Positions 39,110 through 47,306 of a stretch of DNA of 64,000 nt are shown here, in pieces. The stretch is from positions 1 through 64,000 of the forward strand of contig NZ_CAJAXH010000196.1 of the NCBI RefSeq assembly GCF_903946935.1, in the 5' to 3' direction. The stretch's first letter is position 1. The number at the start of each line of letters is the position of its first letter. The DNA comes from an uncultured Thiodictyon sp. (GTDB taxonomy: Bacteria; Pseudomonadota; Gammaproteobacteria; Chromatiales; Chromatiaceae). The translations under genes and the position numbers were made by a program. The notes under the pieces were generated by a model, which was given only the letters and a program-made list of their open reading frames with translations, did not search any database and was not told where the DNA came from.

Positions 39110-40327
39110 CTAGCCCCCCGTCAAGCGGTTACGAATGCCTACGGTGGTGGCGAAGACCTGATAATAACGCCGGTCGGTCGCGGTACTGGTCCGGCCGAAC
39201 TTGGCGGCGTCGCCGGTATCGGCCGGCCATTGATAGCTTTGGGGTTGCGGCACGATATTGTCCTCGAGCGTCGCCATCAGGAGTGAAATGCGCACCGCCA
39301 GCACGTTGTTCCAATTGACTACCGAAGTCGCATCGCGATAGATGTCGACCACACCGTCCGGGAGTCCGGTACCCAAGGGGTCGTTGACGATGGGGTCATC
39401 CTCGCCATAGAAAATTTGCATATCCTGGACCCCCTCAGTCACCTCCTGTGCCACCATGGCGCCGAGGATAAATTGCAATTGGTACAATGAATGGGGCAAG
39501 GCGCAGGCGCCGGTGCCGCAGGTGGCACTGTTGCCGATATAGAAGGCGGTGGGAATATAATCGCGCAGACCGATTTGAGCGGCGGGGGCCGAGCTACTGA
39601 CGCTCAGGGTAGCGTCGCTATTTCCGGGGCACGTCTGTCCGGGGGGGCACGTCTGTCCGGAGCACGTCGTCGTCAGGCGCGTGTGCCCGACAGTATAATT
39701 TGGGGCAGTGGTCGAAACCGATGTGGCCTGGAAGAGCGACACATTCGAGGTATCGCAGGCAATGAGCAGATCGTATGGCTTCAGGGTCGCCCCAGAGGGT
39801 TTGGTGATCGAAGATAAGATGAGTGAGGTGGAGCCGTTAACTTTGACGGGGTAGCCGCCGTCGCCGCCGAGCGCAATCAGGGCATCGGTAGCGCCGATCC
39901 GCTTACCGCCGGTCACGGTAGTGAATTGGACATCAGGGAGGCAATCCGTTGACGGAAAGTCTTGTGTGCCATCGTAGCCCCTGATAGAGACCCCCGATGC
40001 GGCAGTGGCGCTCGTTGCAAAATTTTCCCACCAAACCGTTGAAGAATTATTTAAAAGATTTGTGATTGGCTGCTCCCGCGAACACCCGGTAAAGCCGGCC
40101 ATGCGAATATTGCGTGTCACGATACCCAAGGCATAGCGGCCGTTCTCCTGCATCCGCGCGATGGCGGCATTGGACAGATAAATCCCTTTGCTGACGCTCA
40201 CGATCTTAATCACCCCCAGGGTCAGGAAGACCCCCAGGGTCAGGGCCACCATGACCTCCACCAGCGAGAAGCCGGCCGCGACTGCAATCAAGTCTACACG
40301 CCGCCACTGACTTGGGTTCCTATTCAT
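39110..40327 (-). CDS. pilW: Minor pilin PilW
   Basis: The 405-residue product has a prepilin N-terminus (AAG followed by FSLVEVMVALTLGVFLTLGVIKI) and the long C-terminal domain characteristic of PilW, with NAAIARMQENGRYALGIVTRNIRMAGFTGC after the helix. It contains several Cys. The start overlaps the pilV stop (ATGA), giving translational coupling. Confidence 0.92.
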   Translation of the reverse strand: MNRNPSQWRRVDLIAVAAGFSLVEVMVALTLGVFLTLGVIKIVSVSKGIYLSNAAIARMQENGRYALGIVTRNIRMAGFTGCSREQPITNLLNNSSTVWWENFATSATAASGVSIRGYDGTQDFPSTDCLPDVQFTTVTGGKRIGATDALIALGGDGGYPVKVNGSTSLILSSITKPSGATLKPYDLLIACDTSNVSLFQATSVSTTAPNYTVGHTRLTTTCSGQTCPPGQTCPGNSDATLSVSSSAPAAQIGLRDYIPTAFYIGNSATCGTGACALPHSLYQLQFILGAMVAQEVTEGVQDMQIFYGEDDPIVNDPLGTGLPDGVVDIYRDATSVVNWNNVLAVRISLLMATLEDNIVPQPQSYQWPADTGDAAKFGRTSTATDRRYYQVFATTVGIRNRLTGG

Positions 40328-40779
40328 AGCCCGGTCACCGTGGTAAATTGCTGCACGGGCTGCTCACCGCGCGAATCGTCCCACTGCACGGTGACGGTGA
40401 ATGTCGTGCCGTTGCGGGTAATCTCACCCGTGCCCTGGGGAAGCCCACAGCCCAAGGCCTTACGCCACAGGTCGCGGTCTTGGGCGGCAATACTGGCGGT
40501 CGCCAGCGCACTCACGGTCTGTGGACAGCTCACGGCGGTCGGCATACCGCTGTCATCATAGGCGCCCGCGAGTGCCGCCGCGCGGTTCGCCTGCATGCAA
40601 TCGATGATGAAATAGGCCAGGTTGGTGGCTTGCGAGCGATAGACCGCGCTGGTGCCAAAGCGCATGCCGGTGGAGAGCAGTGCGGAGAGCCCCAGCAGGC
40701 CCACCGCCAGCACCACCAGGGTCACCAGCACCTCGACCAGGGTGAAACCGGATTCGTTGCTCATCTTGAAGGCGGCCAT
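40324..40779 (-). CDS. pilV: Minor pilin PilV
   Basis: The 151-residue prepilin has the leader ...MSNESG before FTLVEVLVTLVVLAVGLLGLSALL, the PilV signature, followed by NLAYFIIDCMQANR. The open frame extends back to 40881 inside fimT. The ATG at 40779 (17 bases after the fimT stop) is used; ATG 40764 gives a shorter leader of six residues and is equally possible. It is coupled to pilW downstream. Confidence 0.9.
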   Translation of the reverse strand: MAAFKMSNESGFTLVEVLVTLVVLAVGLLGLSALLSTGMRFGTSAVYRSQATNLAYFIIDCMQANRAAALAGAYDDSGMPTAVSCPQTVSALATASIAAQDRDLWRKALGCGLPQGTGEITRNGTTFTVTVQWDDSRGEQPVQQFTTVTGL

Positions 40780-40795
40780 GGCGATACTCGACGAC

Positions 40796-41482
40796 TCAGA
40801 AACACGGTGAAAGACTGTCGATGGCCAGGCAGTTCGTGTCCGGCGTACAATTGGCAAAGGTATCGCCCTTTCTGCACACATGGGCGTACCCGGTGTTGCC
40901 GATCGTCAGACGCTGGAGGCTCCCGCCGATCTCCGATTTATTGCAGACTTTATCATACATTTCAAGCCTGTAAGACACGGTCGAGGTTCGGTTTGTAGCG
41001 CCGAAAGCATTCTTGTACGCCACGCCATCGGACCCATAGACCAGAAATCCCATGCCGTTATCCACCACCATGGGGGCGCCCTCGAATGGCCCATGCTGGC
41101 GGATGACGATATCGCCGGTATTGACCGTCGAGCTGTTGTCGGCGTCGACAAACACGGTCCAGCCATTCTTCCAGCAGCCACCCCCGCAGGCACCGTTACC
41201 ACCTTTCTTACAGACCTTGACGTCCCGACCGCGTTTGACCGCCTCGCTACGCGCCAGATTGATATCGCCGACCAGTTCGTTGAACTGGGTCGCCAGACGG
41301 TTACCCCGGATCATGTTGATGAAACTGGGGATCGCCACCACGGTCAGAATCAATACGATTGAAAGGGTGACGATCAGTTCGATCAGGGTCAGGCCGCGAA
41401 AGTCGCGCCAGGGGCGCGCCGACGGTGGCGACCCGCCGCCGCACCGAGAACCCTCACTGACGGTCTTTGACACGATGGGCAT
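40796..41482 (-). CDS. fimT: GspH/FimT family minor pseudopilin
   Basis: The 228-residue product has a long leader (about 30 residues) ending RDFRG before LTLIELIVTLSIVLILTVVAIPSF, then NELVGDINLARSEAVKRGRDV, the GspH/FimT/FimU pattern. The globular part contains the CKKG...CWKNGWTVFVDAD segment of FimT/FimU proteins and an unusually high number of Cys. The ATG overlaps the stop of the FG-GAP gene (TGATG). It corresponds to fimU/fimT at the head of the minor pilin operons of other gammaproteobacteria. Confidence 0.9.
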   Translation of the reverse strand: MPIVSKTVSEGSRCGGGSPPSARPWRDFRGLTLIELIVTLSIVLILTVVAIPSFINMIRGNRLATQFNELVGDINLARSEAVKRGRDVKVCKKGGNGACGGGCWKNGWTVFVDADNSSTVNTGDIVIRQHGPFEGAPMVVDNGMGFLVYGSDGVAYKNAFGATNRTSTVSYRLEMYDKVCNKSEIGGSLQRLTIGNTGYAHVCRKGDTFANCTPDTNCLAIDSLSPCF

Positions 41483-43125
41483 CAGGGCCGGGTATAGCTC
41501 TGGGTACTACTCGGCGGCGTCCATCCGCCGGCGTCGCCCTTCGCGAAGATTCGATAATAGTGCGTGGGACCCTTGATTTCGACACCGCGGGGCCGATAAC
41601 ACACCGTGGTGGTGGCGCCCTTATTCACGCAAGCGGCAGCGGTCAGGGTTGCTGGCATATCGACGTTGAGATGCGCGGGATCGGAGGGCCACCCCTTGGC
41701 CCAGATGCCCCAGCCGATGGTGCCGAATTGGTTATCCGCGGAGGTATAATGGATGGTATAATACTGAGTATTACCAAAATCCGGTGGATCGCCGATGGCA
41801 CCGCTGTTGCGCGCCTGCGGGGTGATATGCATGGTGTCGCCGATGAAGGTCAACGACAGTGGCGTGGTGTTCAACCAGACATAGAGAAATTGGTTGAGAT
41901 CGCTGGCCAAGAGGTCGACCTTGCCGTCCGCGTCGAGATCGGCCACGGCGAGATCGTTCACGCTGCTCCCGGCGGGGCCAATCCCAATCGTCGCTCCGGC
42001 GGCCTCAAATGAGCCGTCGCCATTGCCGTTCAACACCGTCACGCCAGGGCCGCCGAGACCGGCCGTGACCGCCACGGCGATGTCGGGCAGGGTGTCGCCG
42101 TTGAGATCGCCGACCGTCACCGCGACGGGCAGCAAATTAACGAACGGTTGCGCAGTGGACGCAAAGGCACCGCTGCCGTCGTTCGTCATGATGCTGACAT
42201 CGCTGGTCGAATAGTTGGCGGTGACGACATCGTCGAGGCTATTGGCCGTATTAAAGCGCCCCACCGCCAGTTCCACCGGCGCGGTGCCGGGGACCGGGTA
42301 GGGGACTTGAGCGGCAAAGTTACCGGCGCCGTCATTCGTCAACACACTGATCGAGTTCGCGGATTGGTTGGCGGTGACGATGTCGAGCACGGTCGTGCTA
42401 TGGGCATGGGCGAGCGCCACCGAGACCGGGCCTGTGTCCACCGCAAGGATACGCGACGCGACCGGGGTCTTGAAGGTGCCGTCACCGTTACCCTCCAATA
42501 CGGTGACGCTGTTCGACGCAAAATTGGCCGTCACGATGTCCAGTATGCCATCGCCGGTGACATCGCCCAGCGCCACCCCGCGCGGGCCGGTGGCCGCGGT
42601 TACACCGTCGGTAAGGCCGTAGGCGACCGGGACCTCGAAGGTCCCGTTGCCGTTGCCTAAGAGCACGCTGACTGTGCTGTTGGTTTGGTTGACGGTCACG
42701 ATGTCAACTCGCGGGTCAGGAGTTGGGGGGGCGGGGGGGGCGGGGAGAGGGAAGGCCACGCGAAGCTGGCCGGTCGCCACATGGTAGGGGCCGAGCCCGA
42801 ATGGCAGGGTGATCAGCGTCCCCGCCCCCGGTGTGGGGACGACGAAGGTCCCATCGCCATTGCCGAGCCACACCTCCACCGTATTCGCGCTAGGATCGAC
42901 GCTGACCAAATCGGCCGCGCCCCCGCCCGTGAACACGCCAGTGGCGATGCCGCGGGGGACGTTGACCGTCGGCAATGACGAGAGCGGGGATGTCGCCGCA
43001 TCCGTCCCGGTAACGGTCGGGCCGGTGGCCGTCGCGAGACCCGGGGCGCCGAGCAGGGCGCTTACCGCGAGCCATGAGGCCCGATGACGCCACTGAGCCT
43101 GAGAACGGACTGTTTCACTTGTCAT
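41482..43125 (-). CDS. Secreted FG-GAP/VCBS repeat protein, first gene of the minor pilin operon
   Basis: The 547-residue product has a basic N-terminus and signal peptide (SWLAVSALLGAPGLATA). It then carries at least six FG-GAP/VCBS-type repeats with the unit D-l-V-t-vn--s-tVsvllGNGdGtF and DVTGDGILDIVTANF, each with an Asp-rich Ca-binding loop. Such repeats form beta-propellers in adhesins and integrin-like proteins. A C-terminal domain (residues about 420-547) contains HYTSADNQFG and Cys pairs. It overlaps fimT by one base, so it is translationally coupled to the pilins. It is not part of the usual fimU-pilVWXY1E set. ATG 43125 is chosen over 43173 because it precedes the signal peptide closely. 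Confidence 0.82.
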   Translation of the reverse strand: MTSETVRSQAQWRHRASWLAVSALLGAPGLATATGPTVTGTDAATSPLSSLPTVNVPRGIATGVFTGGGAADLVSVDPSANTVEVWLGNGDGTFVVPTPGAGTLITLPFGLGPYHVATGQLRVAFPLPAPPAPPTPDPRVDIVTVNQTNSTVSVLLGNGNGTFEVPVAYGLTDGVTAATGPRGVALGDVTGDGILDIVTANFASNSVTVLEGNGDGTFKTPVASRILAVDTGPVSVALAHAHSTTVLDIVTANQSANSISVLTNDGAGNFAAQVPYPVPGTAPVELAVGRFNTANSLDDVVTANYSTSDVSIMTNDGSGAFASTAQPFVNLLPVAVTVGDLNGDTLPDIAVAVTAGLGGPGVTVLNGNGDGSFEAAGATIGIGPAGSSVNDLAVADLDADGKVDLLASDLNQFLYVWLNTTPLSLTFIGDTMHITPQARNSGAIGDPPDFGNTQYYTIHYTSADNQFGTIGWGIWAKGWPSDPAHLNVDMPATLTAAACVNKGATTTVCYRPRGVEIKGPTHYYRIFAKGDAGGWTPPSSTQSYTRP

Positions 43126-43359
43126 GGCAGCGTCATCTCCTGATGATGGTTGAACGGCTTCGGTTTTCCGCACTAAAAGTCAGCATCTCGCGGCCCTGAC
43201 AAGCCGCTTAGCAGTCATCGAGCGGCGGCCCGGCCCCCGCACCGCGAGCGGGCCGTCGCGGCGATGGCAGGCGCCTTGGCTCGCGGGGAGCCCGGCCGCG
43301 GACACGGAGTCGTGACTTTGGCCACCGAGACAAGATATCAAGCCCCGTCGCGGGAGGGT

Positions 43360-43806
43360 TCAAAGCTCCAGCAGCGTCGCCATGGTGTGATAAAAGGCAT
43401 CGAGCCAGGGCTCCGGCCGATCGAACTGCCAGGATTGCGGTTGCGCGGTCCTGGTCTGGCGCGAGCTGACATACAGGATCTTGCCGTCCCAGGTCAATTC
43501 CACCGCATAGGAGGCCTGACCGCCGGGGATGTGCAGGGTGAGGCCGCAGGGGTAACGCTCCCCGCCCAGCACCCCGGCGACCAGTCCCCGCGCGCGATCG
43601 GGCCGGCGCAGATAGTCGTCCGGCCAGATTTCTTTGAGCACATCGATCCGGACAAAGCTGCCCTCGACATCGGCAAACGCCTTAAACAGCGGCGCCGCCG
43701 CCGCCTGTCGCCGCTGCGCCAACTCCTGCGCCGAGTCCTTACCGCGGGCCGCGGCGGCCTGCCGACGCTGTGCCTCTGCCTTGATTCTACTCAACGTGTC
43801 ATTCAT
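43360..43806 (-). CDS. Hypothetical protein, 148 aa
   Basis: I do not recognise the family. The N-terminal third is a charged, Ala/Gln/Arg-rich helix (IKAEAQRRQAAAARGKDSAQELAQRR), probably coiled coil. The rest is a mixed alpha/beta domain with VRIDVLKEIWPDDY, SYAVELTWDGKILYVSS and a conserved-looking SWQFDRPEPWLDAFYHTMATLL end. There is no signal peptide or membrane segment. Codon usage is like the neighbours, so it is a real gene. It stands alone between the pilin operon and a glycosyltransferase. Confidence 0.7.
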   Translation of the reverse strand: MNDTLSRIKAEAQRRQAAAARGKDSAQELAQRRQAAAAPLFKAFADVEGSFVRIDVLKEIWPDDYLRRPDRARGLVAGVLGGERYPCGLTLHIPGGQASYAVELTWDGKILYVSSRQTRTAQPQSWQFDRPEPWLDAFYHTMATLLEL

Positions 43807-44041
43807 GGCGTATCGTTTTAGCCCCCATCGATTCGGGGGACCTCCTGAAAGTTTATGGTCCTAGCTGCCGGCGCCCTCGCCCGCCGCACCAACGCCACTG
43901 AAACAATAGCGTTGGGGCTCTCGACATCGCCGATTATCACAAGAACGACCGCCCTGCCGCAAGTGCGGGCGACCCCGCCGGGCCGCTCGACGCCGCCCCG
44001 GCCGAAAAAACCTAAGATCCTGTAGCAATATGAAAATCCGC

Positions 44042-45133
44042 TCAGTCGCCCCGCACCTTGTTCCAGGTATACACGGAGGTGACGGCATAGTTCCACACCG
44101 CCCCGACGAGGATCCCGGCGACGGCCGAGAGGACCCAGGCGGTCGCGCCGACCAAGTGGGTCTCGAAGGCATAGGTGGCGATCCCGACATTGGCGATGAC
44201 ACCCAGTGAGCAGGCCAGGGTGTAGGAGAACCAGCCGCGCAGCAGACCCCACCCGCGCAACTGCCGATCGCGGTAGGTGAAGGCGTTATTGATAAAGAAA
44301 TTGAAGGTCATGGCCACGGCGGCCGCGGCGCTCTGAGCGGTGGCAAAGCCCGACCCGCCCAGGTCATAGACCAGCCACAACACCAACAGGTGGACCAAGA
44401 CCCCGGTCCCGCCGACCAACGCGAAGGGGATGAAGCGGATCGGGACATAGCGGCCCAGGGTCTTATCGAGGAACATCATCAGATAGTCCCAGATGGCGTT
44501 GGTGTCGCGCCCGCCCGCCCCCGTCGGCCGGACACCGTAAGGGACTTCGGTAAAACGCAGTGGCCGCCGGTTGGAGGCAAAGAGGTCCGGCAGGACCTTG
44601 ACGCCGATCCCCGAGAGTCCGCCCAGCGCCCCGTCCAAGACCTCGCGGGTGAGGACGAAGACCCCGCTCATGGGATCGGTGAGGTGGACCTTCAGCACCA
44701 ACCGGGACAAGCGGGCCGCGACCCGGCCGGCCAACCCTGGCGCGGCCGGCACGGCGCCCAGATAGCGGCTGCCCACGGCGAGATCGAGCCCGTCGCTCTG
44801 TACCGCCCGCAGCAGGGCGGGCAGTTGGTCCGCGGCCGGTGCCTGGTCGGACTCCAGCACCGCCAGGTAGGGCGCGGCGCAGGCCAGCATCCCCTCCACG
44901 CAGGCACTGGCGAGCCCACGCCGGCCAATCCGCTGCACCACCCGCACCCGCGGGTCCTGCCGGGCGAGCGCGCGCACCGCCGCGGCCGTGCCATCGGGCG
45001 AGTTGTCATCGACCACGACGACCTCCCAGGCGATCCCCGCCAGGGCGGCGGCGAGCCGCTCGATCAATGGATCGATCTGCCCGCGCGCATTGAAGGTCGG
45101 GACGACGACGGCGAGCTCGGGACTGGGAAACAC
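44042..45133 (-). CDS. GT2 glycosyltransferase fused to a GtrA-like membrane domain
   Basis: The 363-residue protein joins a dolichol-phosphate-mannose-synthase-like GT2 domain (residues 8-225; VVVVDDNSPDGTAAAV at about 38-53, VLESDQAPAADQLP, DPMSGVFVLTREV) to a GtrA domain of four membrane segments (about 235-355; FALVGGTGVLVHLLVLW, FNFFINNAFTYRDR). Such fusions make polyprenyl-phosphate-linked sugars and flip them for cell-envelope glycosylation. No partner glycosyltransferase is adjacent in the window. The start ATG at 45133 lies next to an intergenic region with repeats. Confidence 0.9.
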   Translation of the reverse strand: MFPSPELAVVVPTFNARGQIDPLIERLAAALAGIAWEVVVVDDNSPDGTAAAVRALARQDPRVRVVQRIGRRGLASACVEGMLACAAPYLAVLESDQAPAADQLPALLRAVQSDGLDLAVGSRYLGAVPAAPGLAGRVAARLSRLVLKVHLTDPMSGVFVLTREVLDGALGGLSGIGVKVLPDLFASNRRPLRFTEVPYGVRPTGAGGRDTNAIWDYLMMFLDKTLGRYVPIRFIPFALVGGTGVLVHLLVLWLVYDLGGSGFATAQSAAAAVAMTFNFFINNAFTYRDRQLRGWGLLRGWFSYTLACSLGVIANVGIATYAFETHLVGATAWVLSAVAGILVGAVWNYAVTSVYTWNKVRGD

Positions 45134-45423
45134 GATAACCTCTGCGGGTTTGGTGAAATAATGAGGGGGCGGCCTTGATCGTCATTCCGGCCACTTGGGC
45201 TCGCCGGATGCGTAGTCAGGCCATCTTGGCCTGACACCGTCAGGGCTGGAAGCCCTGACTACGCACGCCGCTGGCCGGGATTACGATCGACGCCGGGGGT
45301 GCCGACCCGCGCGGCCCCCGGCCGCGACGAATATTCATGATCAAGGCCACTTCGCACGCCAGGGGCGCGGCAAAAGCGGTTAACATCCCCGGCCTTCAAC
45401 CGTCGCCATCGACACGCTACGCT
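45134..45423. other. Divergent intergenic region with inverted repeat
   Basis: No gene is supported in these 290 bases. A palindromic repeat pair occupies about 45210-45269: GCGTAGTCAGGCCATCTTGG with CCTGAC on one side and GTCAGGGCTGGAAGCCCTGA followed by CTACGC on the other, a common type of dispersed extragenic repeat. The region separates the glycosyltransferase (leftward) from the 45424 gene (rightward), so promoters for both are expected, but no convincing hexamers are visible. Confidence 0.55.
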
Positions 45424-45972
45424 ATGCCGCTTAATCAGTCATTGCCCATTTCAGAACACCCAGTACCGCCGGGTGCCGACGCCGCACGCTGTCTCACCTG
45501 GTCCGACCTGGACCCACTGCACGCGGGCGCGGTGCCGACGCGCTACGGCATGGAGATCGTACTGTGCGAGCCGGGCGCCGCCCTCCCCGGCAGCTATTTT
45601 GGCGACGCCGAGGCAGGTCTGATCGGCAACCGACTCTATCTGCGCCCCGACACGCCGCTGCACTCGATGCTGCACGAGGGCTGTCACTACATCTGCATGG
45701 ACGCCGCGCGGCGCGCGGCACTGCACACCGACGCGGGCGGCGATTTTCCGGAGGAGAATGGGGTGTGTTACCTGCAGATCCTGCTGGCGGACGCCATCCC
45801 GGGCTTCGGGCGGGGGCGTATGTTCGCCGATATGGACGCCTGGGGCTACACCTTCCGGCTCGGCTCGGCGCGGGCCTGGTTCGAGCAGGATGCGCAGGAC
45901 GCCCGCCGGTGGCTGCGCGAGCACGGGCTGACCGACGACCAGGACCGGCCCACCTGGGCCCTACGCACCTGA
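45424..45972 (+). CDS. Conserved hypothetical protein with an HExxH metal-binding motif
   Basis: The 182-residue product has HEGCH at residues 84-88 in the context LHSMLHEGCHYICMD, matching the zinc metalloprotease HExxH helix. Acidic residues follow in GGDFPEENGVCYLQILLAD, which could supply the third ligand. There is no signal peptide, so it is cytoplasmic. I do not recognise a named family, and activity is not established. The downstream MtaB-type gene has no ATG after this stop and may start within this gene, which suggests an operon of the two. Confidence 0.75.
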   Translation: MPLNQSLPISEHPVPPGADAARCLTWSDLDPLHAGAVPTRYGMEIVLCEPGAALPGSYFGDAEAGLIGNRLYLRPDTPLHSMLHEGCHYICMDAARRAALHTDAGGDFPEENGVCYLQILLADAIPGFGRGRMFADMDAWGYTFRLGSARAWFEQDAQDARRWLREHGLTDDQDRPTWALRT

Positions 45973-47294
45973 CGACGCCACCCCTGAGCGTCCGCCCCCG
46001 GGTCCTGCTCAAGGCGCTGGGCTGCCGCCTGAACGAGGCCGAGCTGGAGGACTGGGCCGTGGGCTTTCGCGCGCGCGGATTTGTGCTCGCCGGGGACGAT
46101 GAGCCGGCGGACCTCATCGTCGTCAACACCTGCGCCGTGACCGCGGAGGCGACACGCAAGTCGCGTCAGTGGCTGCGCCGCGTACACCGCGCCAACCCTT
46201 TGGCACGCCTGGTGGTGAGCGGGTGTCTGGCCTCCCTGGAGGCGGCCGACCTGGCGCGGGAGTCCGGGGTGGACCTGGTGGTTGAGAACCGCGACAAGGA
46301 CCGGCTGGTGGAGATTGCCGCGGCCGCCCTCGAATTGCCGATCATGCCCGAGCTGGCCATCGTTGGGTCGGCCAACCCGCTCTTTGCCCGCGGGCGTCAG
46401 CGTGCCTTCGTCAAGGTGCAGGACGGCTGCCGCCATGCCTGCACCTTCTGTGTGACGACGCTGGCCCGCGGGTCGGAACGCAGCCGGCCGCTCCCGGAGA
46501 TCGTCGAGGCCATCCGGCGGCTCGCCGCCAGCGGGGTGCGCGAGGCGCTGCTCACCGGGGTACACCTGGGCGGTTACAGCGATGCGACTGGGGCCGACCT
46601 GGGCGCACTGGTGCGGGCGGTGCTGCGTGAGACCGACATCCCGCGGGTCCGCCTGGGCTCGCTGGAGCCCTGGGACCTGCCGCCGGGATTCTGGGGGCTG
46701 TTCGCCGACCCACGACTCATGCCCCACCTGCACCTGCCGATGCAGAGCGGGTCGGACGCGGTGCTGCGGCGCATGGCCAGGCGCTGCAAGAGCGCCGAGT
46801 TCGCCCGTCTGGCCGAACAGGGACGGGCCGCGGTGCCGGGGCTCAACCTCACCACCGACATCATCGTGGGCTTCCCGGGCGAGACCGCGCCCGAGTGGCA
46901 GGAGACCCTGGCCTTCGTCGCCGCCATGGGATTCGGCCAGGTCCATTGCTTCAGCTATTCGCCGCGCGCCGGCACCCGGGCGGCGAGCCTCCCCGGGCAG
47001 GTAGACGCAGACACCAAGCGGCGGCGGGTGCTGGAGTTGCAGGCCTTGGCGCAGCGGCTGCAACAGCAGGCGTTCGCCGCGCAGGTCGGGCGCCAGACGG
47101 CGGTCCTGCGCGAAGGCCAACCCCGCGCGGGCCAGCCGGGGGACCTGTTCGGCTATACCCCGAATTACCTGCCGGTGCGCATCGACGCACATCCGGCGGC
47201 GGCGCCGGTTGGGGCGGTCATGGAGGTGAGGATCCGCGGGATCGATCCGGATGGGGCGGCGTTGCGCGGATACCTCAGCGAACCGGCCGGGTAA
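45909..47294 (+). CDS. mtaB: tRNA t6A37 methylthiotransferase MtaB-type (radical SAM)
   Basis: MtaB converts t6A37 to ms2t6A37. The product has the N-terminal MTTase domain (ALGCRLNEAE and NTCAVTAEATRKSRQ with Cys ligands, SGCLA), the radical SAM domain with CRHACTFC and the LTGVHLGGYSD segment, and a weak TRAM-like C-terminus. Conserved homology starts only at about 46011. The frame has no ATG near it; GTG 45909 has AGGA nine bases upstream but overlaps the preceding gene by 64 bases, and CTG 45969, overlapping the preceding stop, is an alternative. The start is therefore uncertain. MiaB and RimO are less likely because of the EAE-type N-terminus and length (461 residues). Confidence 0.85.
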   Translation: MAARARADRRPGPAHLGPTHLTTPPLSVRPRVLLKALGCRLNEAELEDWAVGFRARGFVLAGDDEPADLIVVNTCAVTAEATRKSRQWLRRVHRANPLARLVVSGCLASLEAADLARESGVDLVVENRDKDRLVEIAAAALELPIMPELAIVGSANPLFARGRQRAFVKVQDGCRHACTFCVTTLARGSERSRPLPEIVEAIRRLAASGVREALLTGVHLGGYSDATGADLGALVRAVLRETDIPRVRLGSLEPWDLPPGFWGLFADPRLMPHLHLPMQSGSDAVLRRMARRCKSAEFARLAEQGRAAVPGLNLTTDIIVGFPGETAPEWQETLAFVAAMGFGQVHCFSYSPRAGTRAASLPGQVDADTKRRRVLELQALAQRLQQQAFAAQVGRQTAVLREGQPRAGQPGDLFGYTPNYLPVRIDAHPAAAPVGAVMEVRIRGIDPDGAALRGYLSEPAG

Positions 47295-47306
47295 GGCCCA
47301 TTGCGG

